Source: Basidiobolus meristosporus CBS 931.73 (Eukaryota; Basidiobolomycota; Basidiobolomycetes; Basidiobolales; Basidiobolaceae). Taken from it: a stretch of DNA of 27,561 nucleotides. The stretch spans positions 1-27,561 of the forward strand of contig MCFE01000901.1 of the NCBI GenBank assembly GCA_002104905.1, in the 5' to 3' direction. Of this stretch, positions 20,159 through 27,561 are shown piece after piece. The stretch's first letter is position 1; each line of letters starts with the position of its first letter. The notes beneath the pieces were generated by a model. That model was not told the DNA's origin, did no database searches, and saw only the letters and a program-made list of their open reading frames with translations. The translations under genes and the position numbers were made by a program.

Positions 20159-23100
20159 CTAATTCCAATCGCAAATAATGGAATTGTCAAACGTTTTACA
20201 AACAGTGCCAACTGCACAATGGTTCTTGACCAGTCTGCCGTTGTCACAGGTAAAGAATACCGATGATATTCCAGAATCCAAACATGTGTACTGACCCGGA
20301 GTACATTGTTTCTCGGGACTTGGTTCGGGCTGATTGGATTCTTCAGGAGCATTCACAGTGTGGGTAATTGTTACTGTTTCGGGAATACATGTTGGCTCAT
20401 GAGCGGCTTTAGTCCGGCCAGTAAGTATTGTATCCACCGTAGTAACAGTCTCGGTGACGCGTGCTGTCTGTACAATCGTAATGGTGGATTCAGTACCAGC
20501 AGCAGACTCACTACCCTTAATCGTAGCACTAGATTCTGTATTACCCACGCCTGATGGCTTATCAGTAACAATTACGCGCTCAGTGGTTGTATGCGCGGTG
20601 TCGGTCACGGTTTGGGCAGTTACAGTGGCATCCACATTAACGGTGGGCCTGTCCGTACCTTGGCCCGAGGCCTTCTCAGTATTAATTACATGCTTCATAA
20701 CAGTATGTGCCATGTCTGTCACAGTTGGGAAAGTACGAGTGCTATCCACGTTGATAGTAGGAGTAATAGTGCCCTCAACTGATGACTCATCAGTGACAGA
20801 TGCATGATTCAGAACTGTGTGTGCTTTGTCTGTTACAGAGGTGGCAGTAACAGTGGGATCCCTGATAATGGTGGGGGTAACGGTAGCTTCAACAGGAGTT
20901 TTGTCAGTACCGGTCGCTTTAACAGTCGCGGCTGCAACCGTTTCAGTATTGGCTTTTTCATTTAGTGTAGATCTATCCCTCACGGTTGGCGTGACAATGA
21001 TCTCGAGGGATGCTTTGTCGGTAATGAAAACATGTTCGGTCTTTGCACGCACTGTATCCATGACGGTAGACTCGGTCAGAGTGCTACTTTCTCTAAGGGT
21101 TGAAGTGGCAGTAATATTAAGTGATGGCATGACAGTAACAACAACACGTTCAGTCATTGCTCGAACTCTGTCTGTTGCGGTAGGCTCAACAAGAGTGCTA
21201 CTCTCCCTGACGGTTGGAGTGAGAGTAACCTGGAGAGATGGCTTGTCAGTAACGTCAACTCTGTCGGTATATGCGTCAGCAGTGTTGGTAATGGTAGGCT
21301 CAGACAGGGAAACACTATCCCGAACTGTAGGAGTAACATTAACCTCAAACGATGGCTTGACTGACAAAATCACATGGTCGGTCACTGTATGACCTGTTTT
21401 GACGAGAGTACGCGCAGGCAGAGTTCTACGGTCCGTGATTGTTGGAGTGACGGATACCTCAAGCGATGGCTTGTCAATTACTACCACATGGTCTGTCACT
21501 ATAAGAGCAGTCTTGGTGATGGTTGCCTCAACCAGAGTATTACTGTCCTTGAGTATGGGAGTGACAGTGACTTCAAGGGATGGCTTGTCAGTTACTATTG
21601 CTTGGTTGGTGACTGTGCGAGCTGTGTCAGTATTGGTCAGCTCAGTTGATGTACTACTGTCCTTAACCGTAGGAGTGACAGTGACCTCTGGGGATGGCTT
21701 GTCAGTTACTATTACATGATCTGTGACTGCACGAACTGTTTCGGTTATGGTCGGCTCAGTAAGAGTACTACTTTCCTTGATCATAGGGGTGACAGTGTCT
21801 TCGAGGGATGGCTTGTCAGTAACGATGATATGGTCGGTCACTGCACTAGCTGTGTCGGTGATAGTCTGCTCAGTCACAGTACTACTGTCCTTGACTGTGG
21901 GAGTCAAAGTGACATCGAGGGATGACTTGTAAGTAACGATAGTATGGTCGGCCACTGCACTTGCTGTGTCGGTGATAGTCGGCTCAGTCAGAGTACTCCT
22001 GTCCTTGACAGTAGGAGTGACAGTGACCTCGAGAGATGGCTTGTCCGTAACAATAATATGGTCCTTCACGGTCCTAGCTGTGTCGGTAATATTCGGCTCA
22101 GTCAGAGTACTACTGTCCATGATTGTAGGTGTGATAGTGACCTTGAGGGATGGCTTGTAAGTAACGATAATATGGTCGGTCACTGCACCAGCTGTGTCGA
22201 TAATAGTCGGCTCAATTAGAGTACTACTATCCTTGACTGTAGGTGTTTCAGTGATCTCAAGGGATGGCATGTCAGTTACTACAACATGGTCGGTGACAGT
22301 ACTAGCTTTGCCGGTTATGGTCGGCTCAGTTAATGTACTACTGTCCTTGATCATAGGTGTGACAGTGACCTCAAGGGATGGTTTCTCAGTAACGATAATA
22401 TGGTTGGTCACTGCATTAGCTGTGTCGGTGATAGTCGGCTCAGTCAGAGTACTCCTGTCGTTGACTGTAGTTGTGATCGTAACTTCGAGGGATGGCTTAT
22501 CAGTTACTATTACATTGTCGGTGACTGGACGAGCTGTGCCGGTTATGGTCGGCTCAGTTATTGTACTACTGTCCTTGATCGTAGGAGTGAAAGTGACCTC
22601 GAGGGATGCATTGTCAGTAACGGTTATATGGTCGGTCACTGCATTAGCTGTGTCAGTGATAGTCGGCTCAGTTATTGTACTACTGTCCTTGATTGTGGGA
22701 GTGACAGTGACCTTGAGGGATGGCTTGTCAGTAACGATAATATGGTCGATAACTGCACTAGCTGTTTCGGTGATAGTCGGCTCAGTCACAGTACTGCTGT
22801 CCTTGACGGTAGGTGTGATAGTGACCTCGAGGGATGGCTTGTAAGTAACGATAATATGGTCGGTCACTGCGCTAGCAGTGTCGGTGACAGCCGGCTCAGT
22901 CAGAGTACTACTGTCCTTGACTATAGGAGTGACAGTGATCTCCAGTGATGGCTTGTCAGTTACTATAACATTGTCGGTTACTGCACGAGCTGTAGCGGTG
23001 ATAGTCTGCTCAGTCACAGTGCTACTGTACTTGACTGTCGGAGTGATAGTGACATCGAGGGATGGCTGGTCAGTTACTATTATTTGGTCGGTCACTGTAC

Positions 23101-26100
23101 GAGCTGTGTCGGTGATAGTCGTTTCAGTCGGAGTACTGCTGTCCCTGATTGTAGGAGTTACTGTGACCTCGAGGGATAGCTCGTCGGTAACGATAATATG
23201 GTCGGTCACTGCACTAGCTGTGTCGGTGACAGTCGGCTCTGTCAGAGTACTGCTGTCCTTGACTGTAGGTGTGATAGTGATCTCCAGGGATGGCTTGTAA
23301 GTTACTATCATATGGTCGGTGACTGTACGAGCTGTGTCGGTGATGGTCGGCTCAGTAAGAGTACTACCATCCTCGACTGTAGGTGTGACAGTGACCTCGA
23401 GGGATGGCTTGTCAGTAACGATAATATGGTCGGTAACTGCACTAGCTGTTTCGGTGATAGTCGGCTCAGTCACAGTACTGCTGTCCTTGACGGTAGGTGT
23501 GATAGTGACCTCAAGGGAGGGCTTATTAGTTACTATTACATTGTCGGTGACTGCACGAGCTGTGTCGGTGGTGATCGGCTCAGTCAGAGTACTACTGTCC
23601 TTGACAGTAGGAGTGACAGTGATCTCATGTGATGGCTTGTCAGTTACTATCACATGGTCGGTGGCTGCACGAGCTGTAGCGGTGATGGTCGGCTCAGTCA
23701 GAGTATTACTCTCCTTGACTGTCGGAGTGACAGTGACATTGAGGGATGGCTTGTCAGTTACTACTACATGGTCCGTGACTGTACGACCTGTGTCGGTGAT
23801 GATTGGCTCAGTCACAGTACTACTGTCCTTGACTGTAGGGGTGATAGTGACCTCGAGGGATGGCTTGTAAGTAACGATAATATGGTCGGTCACTGCACTA
23901 GCTGTGTCGGAGATAGTCGGCTCTGTCAGAGTACTGCTATCCTTAACAGTAGGTGTGATAGTGACCTTGAGGGATGGCTTGTCAGTAACGATAATATGGT
24001 CGGTCACTGCACTTGCTGTGTCGGTGATAGTGGGCTCAGTCAGAGTACTACTGTCCTTGATTGTAGGGGTCACAGTGATCTCCAGTGATGGCTTGTCAGT
24101 TACTATCACATGGTCGGTGACTGTACGAGCTGTGTCGGTGGTGGTCGGCTCAGTTAATGTACTACTGTCCTTGACTGTAGGTGTGACAGTGACCTCGAGG
24201 GATGGCTCATCAGTAACGATAATATGGTCGGTCACTGCACTAGCTGTGTCGGTGATAGTCGGCTCAGTCACTGTACTCCTGTCCTTGACTATAGGAGTGA
24301 CAGTGATCTCCAATGATGGCTTGTCAGTTATTATCACATGGTCGGTGACTGTACTAGCTGTGTCGGTGGTGGTCGGCTCAGTCAATGTACTACTGTCCTT
24401 GACTGTAGGTGTGACAGTGACCTCGAGGGATGGCTTGTCAGTTATGATTACATGGTCGGTGACTGTACGAGCTGTGTCGGTGGTGGTCGGCTCAATCAAT
24501 GTACTACTGTCCTTGACTGTAGGTGGGACAGTGACCTCGAGGGATGGCTTGTCAGTAACGATAATATGGTTGGTCACTGCACTTGCTGTGTGGGTGATAG
24601 TCGGCTCAGTCAGAGTACTCCTGTCCTTGACTATAGGAGTGACAGTGATCTCCAATGATGGCTTGTCAGTTATTATCACATGGTCGGTGACTGCACGAGC
24701 TGTAGCGGTGATGATCGGCTCAGTCAGAGTATTACTCACCCTTACTGTGGGAGTGACAGTGACCTCGAGGGATGGCTTGTCAGTAACCATTATATGGTCG
24801 GTTACTGCATCAGCTGTATCGGTGATAGTCGTCTCAGTCACAGTACTACTGTCCTTGACTGTAGGAGTGACAGTGATCTCCAGGGATGGCTTGTCAGTTA
24901 CTATCACATGGTCGGTGACTGCACGAGCTGTCGCGGTGATGGTCGGCTCAGTCAGAGTATTGCTCTCCTTTACTGTGGGAGTAACGGTGACCTCGAGGGA
25001 TGGCTTGTCAGTAACGATAATACGGTCGGTAACTGCACTAGCTGTGTCGGTGATAGGCGGCTCAGTTACAGTACTACTGTCCTTTACTGTGGGAGTGACA
25101 GTGACCTCAAGGGATGGCTTGTCGGTAACGATAATATGGTCGGTCACTGCACTAGCTGTGTCGGTGATAGTCGGCTCAGTCAGAGTACTACTGTCCTTGA
25201 CTGTCGGAGTGACAGTGATCTCCAGTGATGGCTTGTCAGTTACTATCATATGGTCGGTGACTGCACGGGCTGTAGCGGTGATAGTCGGCTCAGTTACAGT
25301 ACTACTGTCCTTTACTGTGGGAGTGACAGTGACCTCGAGGGATGGCTTGTCGGTAACGATAATATGGTCTGTCACTGCACTAGCTGTGTCAGTGATAGTC
25401 GGCTCAGTTACAGTACTACTGTCCTTGACTGTCGGAGTGACAGTGACCTCGAGGGATGGCTTGTCAGTTGCTATTACGTGGTCGGTGACTGTCCAAGCTG
25501 TGTCGGTGGTGGTCGGCTCAGTTAATGTACTACTGTCCTTGACTGTAGGTGTGACAGTGACCTCGAGGGATGGCTTGTCAGTAACGACAATATGGTCGGT
25601 CACTGCACTTGCTGTATCGGTGATTGTCTGCTCAGTTAGAGTACTGCTGTCCTTGACTGTAGGTGTGACAGTGACCTCGAGGGATGGCTTGTCAGTAACG
25701 ATAATATGGTTGGTAACTGCACTAGCTGTGTCAGTGATAGTCGACTCAGTCAGAGTACTGCTGTCCTTGACTGTAGGTGTGATAGTGACCTTCAGGGATG
25801 GCTTGTCAGTAACGACAATATGATTGGTCACTGCACTTGCTGTGTCGGTGATAGTCGGCTCAGTTAGAGTACTACTGTCCTTGACTGTAGGTGTGACAGT
25901 GACATCGAGGGATGGCCTGTCAGTAACGATAATATGGTCGGTAACTGCACTTGCTGTGTCGGTGATAGTCGGCTCAGTTACAGTACTACTGTCCTTGACT
26001 GTCGGAGTAACAGTGACCTCGAGGGATGGCTTGTCAGTTACTATTACGTGGTCGGTGACTGTCGAAGCTGTGTCGGTGGTGGTCGGCTCAGTTAATGTAC

Positions 26101-27561
26101 TACTGTCCTTGACTGTAGGTGTGACAGTGACCTTGAGGGATGGCTTGTCAGTAACGACAATATGGTCAGTCATTGCACTTGCTGTATTGGTGATAGTCTG
26201 CTCAGTTAGAGTACTACTGTCTTTGACTGTAGGTGCGACAGTGACCTCGAGGGATGGCTTGTCAGTAACGATAATATGGTCGGTAACTGCACTAGCTGTG
26301 TCGGTGATAGTCGGCTCTGTCAGAGTACTGCTGTCCTTAACTGTAGGTGTGATAGTGACCTTGAGGGATGACTTGTCAGTAACGATAATATGGTCGGTCA
26401 CTGCACTTGCTGTAGCGGTGATAGTCGGCTCAGTCAGAGTACTAATGTCCTTGACTGTCGGAGTGACAGTGATCTCCAGTGATGGCTTGTCAGTTACTAT
26501 CATATGGTCGGTGACTGCACGGGCTGTAGCAGTGATAGTCGGCTCAGTCAGAGTACTACTGTCCTTGACTGTGGGAGTGACAGTGACCTCAAGGGATGGC
26601 TTGTCGGTAACGATAATATGGTCGGTCACTGCACTAGCTGTGTCTGTGATAGTCGGCTCAGTTACAGTACTACTGTCCTTGACTGTAGGTGTGACAGTGA
26701 CCACAAGGGATGGCTTGTCAGTAACGATAATATGGTTGGTCACTGCACTAGCTGTGTCGGTGATTGTCGGCTCTGTCAGAGTACTGCTGTCCTTAACTGT
26801 AGGTGTGATAGTGACCTTGAGGGATGGCTTGTCAGTAACGATAATATGGTCGGTCACTGCACTTGCTGTAGCGGTGATAGTCGGCTCAGTCAGAGTACTA
26901 ATGTCCTTGACTGTAGGAATTACAGTGAATTCCAGTGATGGCTTGTCAGTTACTATCATATGGTCGGTGACTGCACGGGCTGTAGCGGTGATAGTCGGCT
27001 CAGTCAGAGTATTACTCTCCTTTACTGTGGGAGTGACAGTGACCTCAAGGGATGGCTTGTCGGTAACGATAATATGGTCGGTCACTGCACTAGCTGTGTT
27101 GGTGATAGTCGGCTCAGTTACAGTACTACTGTCCTTGATTGTCGGAGTGACAGTGACCTCGAGGGATGGCTTGTCAGTAACTATTACATGGTCGGTGACT
27201 GTCCGTGCTGTGTCGGTGGTGGTCGGCTCAGTTAATGTACTACTGTCCTTGACTGTAGGTGTGACAGTGATCTCCAGTGATGGCTTGTCAGTTACTATCA
27301 CATGGTCAGTGACAGCACGAGCTGTGTCGGTGATAGTTGGCTCAGTCAGAGTATTACTCTCCTTTACTGTGGGAGTGACAGTGACCTCAAGGGATGGCTT
27401 GTTAGTAACGACAATATGGTCGGTCACTGCACTTGCTGTGTCGGTGATAGTCGGCTCAGTTAGAGTACTACTGTCCTTGACTGTAGGTGTGACAGTGACA
27501 TCGAGGGATGGCCTGTCAGTAACGATAATACGGTCGGTAACTGCACTTGCTGTGTCGGTGA
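20159..27561 (-). CDS. Giant Thr-rich tandem-repeat surface protein with C-terminal chitin-binding-like module (5' end outside window)
   Basis: One uninterrupted minus-strand frame runs from the right edge to TAG at 20161-20159, at least 2,466 codons. The start, and any signal peptide, lie beyond the window. Most of it (20555-27561) is about 61 copies of a 38-residue unit, typified by VTDHIIVTDKPSLEV then TVTPTVKDSSTLTEP then TITDTASA. Ten of 38 residues are Thr and four are Ser, so heavy O-mannosylation is expected. A non-repeated Ser/Thr/Pro-rich link (20306-20554) leads to a final 48-residue, six-Cys module (20162-20305; CTPGQY, TCDNGR, GTVCKTF, IICDWN) resembling the CBM19 chitin-binding domain of fungal chitinases. 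No GPI signal follows, so anchoring would be through chitin or from the missing N-terminus. The likely role is a secreted wall protein or adhesin, inferred from composition. The intact frame over 7.4 kb argues that it is a live gene. Confidence 0.85.
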   Translation of the reverse strand, partial: TDTASAVTDRIIVTDRPSLDVTVTPTVKDSSTLTEPTITDTASAVTDHIVVTNKPSLEVTVTPTVKESNTLTEPTITDTARAVTDHVIVTDKPSLEITVTPTVKDSSTLTEPTTTDTARTVTDHVIVTDKPSLEVTVTPTIKDSSTVTEPTITNTASAVTDHIIVTDKPSLEVTVTPTVKESNTLTEPTITATARAVTDHMIVTDKPSLEFTVIPTVKDISTLTEPTITATASAVTDHIIVTDKPSLKVTITPTVKDSSTLTEPTITDTASAVTNHIIVTDKPSLVVTVTPTVKDSSTVTEPTITDTASAVTDHIIVTDKPSLEVTVTPTVKDSSTLTEPTITATARAVTDHMIVTDKPSLEITVTPTVKDISTLTEPTITATASAVTDHIIVTDKSSLKVTITPTVKDSSTLTEPTITDTASAVTDHIIVTDKPSLEVTVAPTVKDSSTLTEQTITNTASAMTDHIVVTDKPSLKVTVTPTVKDSSTLTEPTTTDTASTVTDHVIVTDKPSLEVTVTPTVKDSSTVTEPTITDTASAVTDHIIVTDRPSLDVTVTPTVKDSSTLTEPTITDTASAVTNHIVVTDKPSLKVTITPTVKDSSTLTESTITDTASAVTNHIIVTDKPSLEVTVTPTVKDSSTLTEQTITDTASAVTDHIVVTDKPSLEVTVTPTVKDSSTLTEPTTTDTAWTVTDHVIATDKPSLEVTVTPTVKDSSTVTEPTITDTASAVTDHIIVTDKPSLEVTVTPTVKDSSTVTEPTITATARAVTDHMIVTDKPSLEITVTPTVKDSSTLTEPTITDTASAVTDHIIVTDKPSLEVTVTPTVKDSSTVTEPPITDTASAVTDRIIVTDKPSLEVTVTPTVKESNTLTEPTITATARAVTDHVIVTDKPSLEITVTPTVKDSSTVTETTITDTADAVTDHIMVTDKPSLEVTVTPTVRVSNTLTEPIITATARAVTDHVIITDKPSLEITVTPIVKDRSTLTEPTITHTASAVTNHIIVTDKPSLEVTVPPTVKDSSTLIEPTTTDTARTVTDHVIITDKPSLEVTVTPTVKDSSTLTEPTTTDTASTVTDHVIITDKPSLEITVTPIVKDRSTVTEPTITDTASAVTDHIIVTDEPSLEVTVTPTVKDSSTLTEPTTTDTARTVTDHVIVTDKPSLEITVTPTIKDSSTLTEPTITDTASAVTDHIIVTDKPSLKVTITPTVKDSSTLTEPTISDTASAVTDHIIVTYKPSLEVTITPTVKDSSTVTEPIITDTGRTVTDHVVVTDKPSLNVTVTPTVKESNTLTEPTITATARAATDHVIVTDKPSHEITVTPTVKDSSTLTEPITTDTARAVTDNVIVTNKPSLEVTITPTVKDSSTVTEPTITETASAVTDHIIVTDKPSLEVTVTPTVEDGSTLTEPTITDTARTVTDHMIVTYKPSLEITITPTVKDSSTLTEPTVTDTASAVTDHIIVTDELSLEVTVTPTIRDSSTPTETTITDTARTVTDQIIVTDQPSLDVTITPTVKYSSTVTEQTITATARAVTDNVIVTDKPSLEITVTPIVKDSSTLTEPAVTDTASAVTDHIIVTYKPSLEVTITPTVKDSSTVTEPTITETASAVIDHIIVTDKPSLKVTVTPTIKDSSTITEPTITDTANAVTDHITVTDNASLEVTFTPTIKDSSTITEPTITGTARPVTDNVIVTDKPSLEVTITTTVNDRSTLTEPTITDTANAVTNHIIVTEKPSLEVTVTPMIKDSSTLTEPTITGKASTVTDHVVVTDMPSLEITETPTVKDSSTLIEPTIIDTAGAVTDHIIVTYKPSLKVTITPTIMDSSTLTEPNITDTARTVKDHIIVTDKPSLEVTVTPTVKDRSTLTEPTITDTASAVADHTIVTYKSSLDVTLTPTVKDSSTVTEQTITDTASAVTDHIIVTDKPSLEDTVTPMIKESSTLTEPTITETVRAVTDHVIVTDKPSPEVTVTPTVKDSSTSTELTNTDTARTVTNQAIVTDKPSLEVTVTPILKDSNTLVEATITKTALIVTDHVVVIDKPSLEVSVTPTITDRRTLPARTLVKTGHTVTDHVILSVKPSFEVNVTPTVRDSVSLSEPTITNTADAYTDRVDVTDKPSLQVTLTPTVRESSTLVEPTATDRVRAMTERVVVTVMPSLNITATSTLRESSTLTESTVMDTVRAKTEHVFITDKASLEIIVTPTVRDRSTLNEKANTETVAAATVKATGTDKTPVEATVTPTIIRDPTVTATSVTDKAHTVLNHASVTDESSVEGTITPTINVDSTRTFPTVTDMAHTVMKHVINTEKASGQGTDRPTVNVDATVTAQTVTDTAHTTTERVIVTDKPSGVGNTESSATIKGSESAAGTESTITIVQTARVTETVTTVDTILTGRTKAAHEPTCIPETVTITHTVNAPEESNQPEPSPEKQCTPGQYTCLDSGISSVFFTCDNGRLVKNHCAVGTVCKTFDNSIICDWN
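20162..20305 (-). other. CBM19-like six-cysteine module
   Basis: The last 48 residues of the giant protein have Cys at relative positions 1, 8, 20, 30, 36 and 45, with the CDNG..V...C..GT.C spacing of fungal CBM19 chitin-binding domains. The end of the module is the end of the protein, as in chitinases where CBM19 is C-terminal. The assignment is by pattern only. Confidence 0.65.
20555..27561 (-). repeat. Tandem array of 114-bp units (about 61 copies)
   Basis: Equivalent positions recur every 114 bp (for example CTGCAC at 25147 and 25261), so each unit is exactly 38 codons. Copies in the right and middle parts are very similar. Those near 20555-21450 are strongly diverged yet keep the period. 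Larger periods of four units (456 bp) and fourteen units (1,596 bp) can be seen from shared rare variants. The array continues past the right edge. Confidence 0.95.

Noticed and set aside
23904-25823. Plus-strand 639-codon open frame in the repeat region, and the Cys-rich frames beside it
   Set aside because: They are the complement of the minus-strand array. The minus frame is longer, uninterrupted and ends in a recognisable Cys module.
20555-27561. Regular repeats considered as a CRISPR array or satellite
   Set aside because: Units are directly adjacent without spacers, exactly 38 codons long and in one open frame, so they are coding repeats in a fungal gene.
1-27561. tRNA and rRNA genes
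   Set aside because: A by-eye search for B-box-like GGTTCGA and its complement on both strands found no foldable candidate; a covariance-model scan would settle it.

Overview
The window looks like nuclear DNA of a filamentous fungus outside the Dikarya. The reasons are short GT-AG introns (56 to 67 nt), an ERG6-type sterol methyltransferase, decayed Ty1/copia elements, and a huge Thr-rich wall-type protein ending in a chitin-binding-like Cys module. Several proteins resemble those I recall from Zoopagomycota/Mucoromycota. A Kickxellomycotina or Dimargaritales source is a guess from memory, not shown by the sequence.

Layout. 1-4255 is a relatively AT-rich island of dead elements: an unrecognised broken gene with an internal 207-bp duplication (44-1586), a decayed copia element on the minus strand (about 1950-3745), and the 3' end of a second element of the same LTR family on the plus strand (3746-4255), abutting the first in inverted orientation. 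4256-6284 has no recognisable gene but holds a telomere-like tract. 6285-8165 (+) is a six-exon PX-domain AGC protein kinase of 523 aa. 9413-10866 (-) is a four-exon glycosyltransferase-like protein of 426 aa, related to the N-terminal half of plant L-arabinokinase. 10867-14971 is a long stretch without a recognisable gene. 15022-16210 (+) is ERG6 in two exons (373 aa) with a TATA box. 16841-17572 (-) is an intronless protein with a duplicated domain of unknown function. 17573-20158 has no firm gene, only a possible relic of a small secreted protein near 19414-19686. 20159-27561 (-) is the 3' end of a giant gene: about 61 tandem 114-bp (38-aa) Thr-rich units followed by a six-Cys CBM19-like module. 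It runs off the right edge.

The genes do not form a pathway or cluster. The kinase and the glycosyltransferase-like gene converge, as do ERG6 and the duplicated-domain gene. Individually they cover signalling (phosphoinositide-linked AGC kinase), sugar metabolism, ergosterol synthesis and the cell surface. The most unusual items are the giant repeat protein with its higher-order repeats, the PX-kinase architecture, the stand-alone arabinokinase-type N-terminal domain, and the inverted pair of copia LTRs. Exon structures were read by eye from splice signals, frame and family conservation, with no transcript data.
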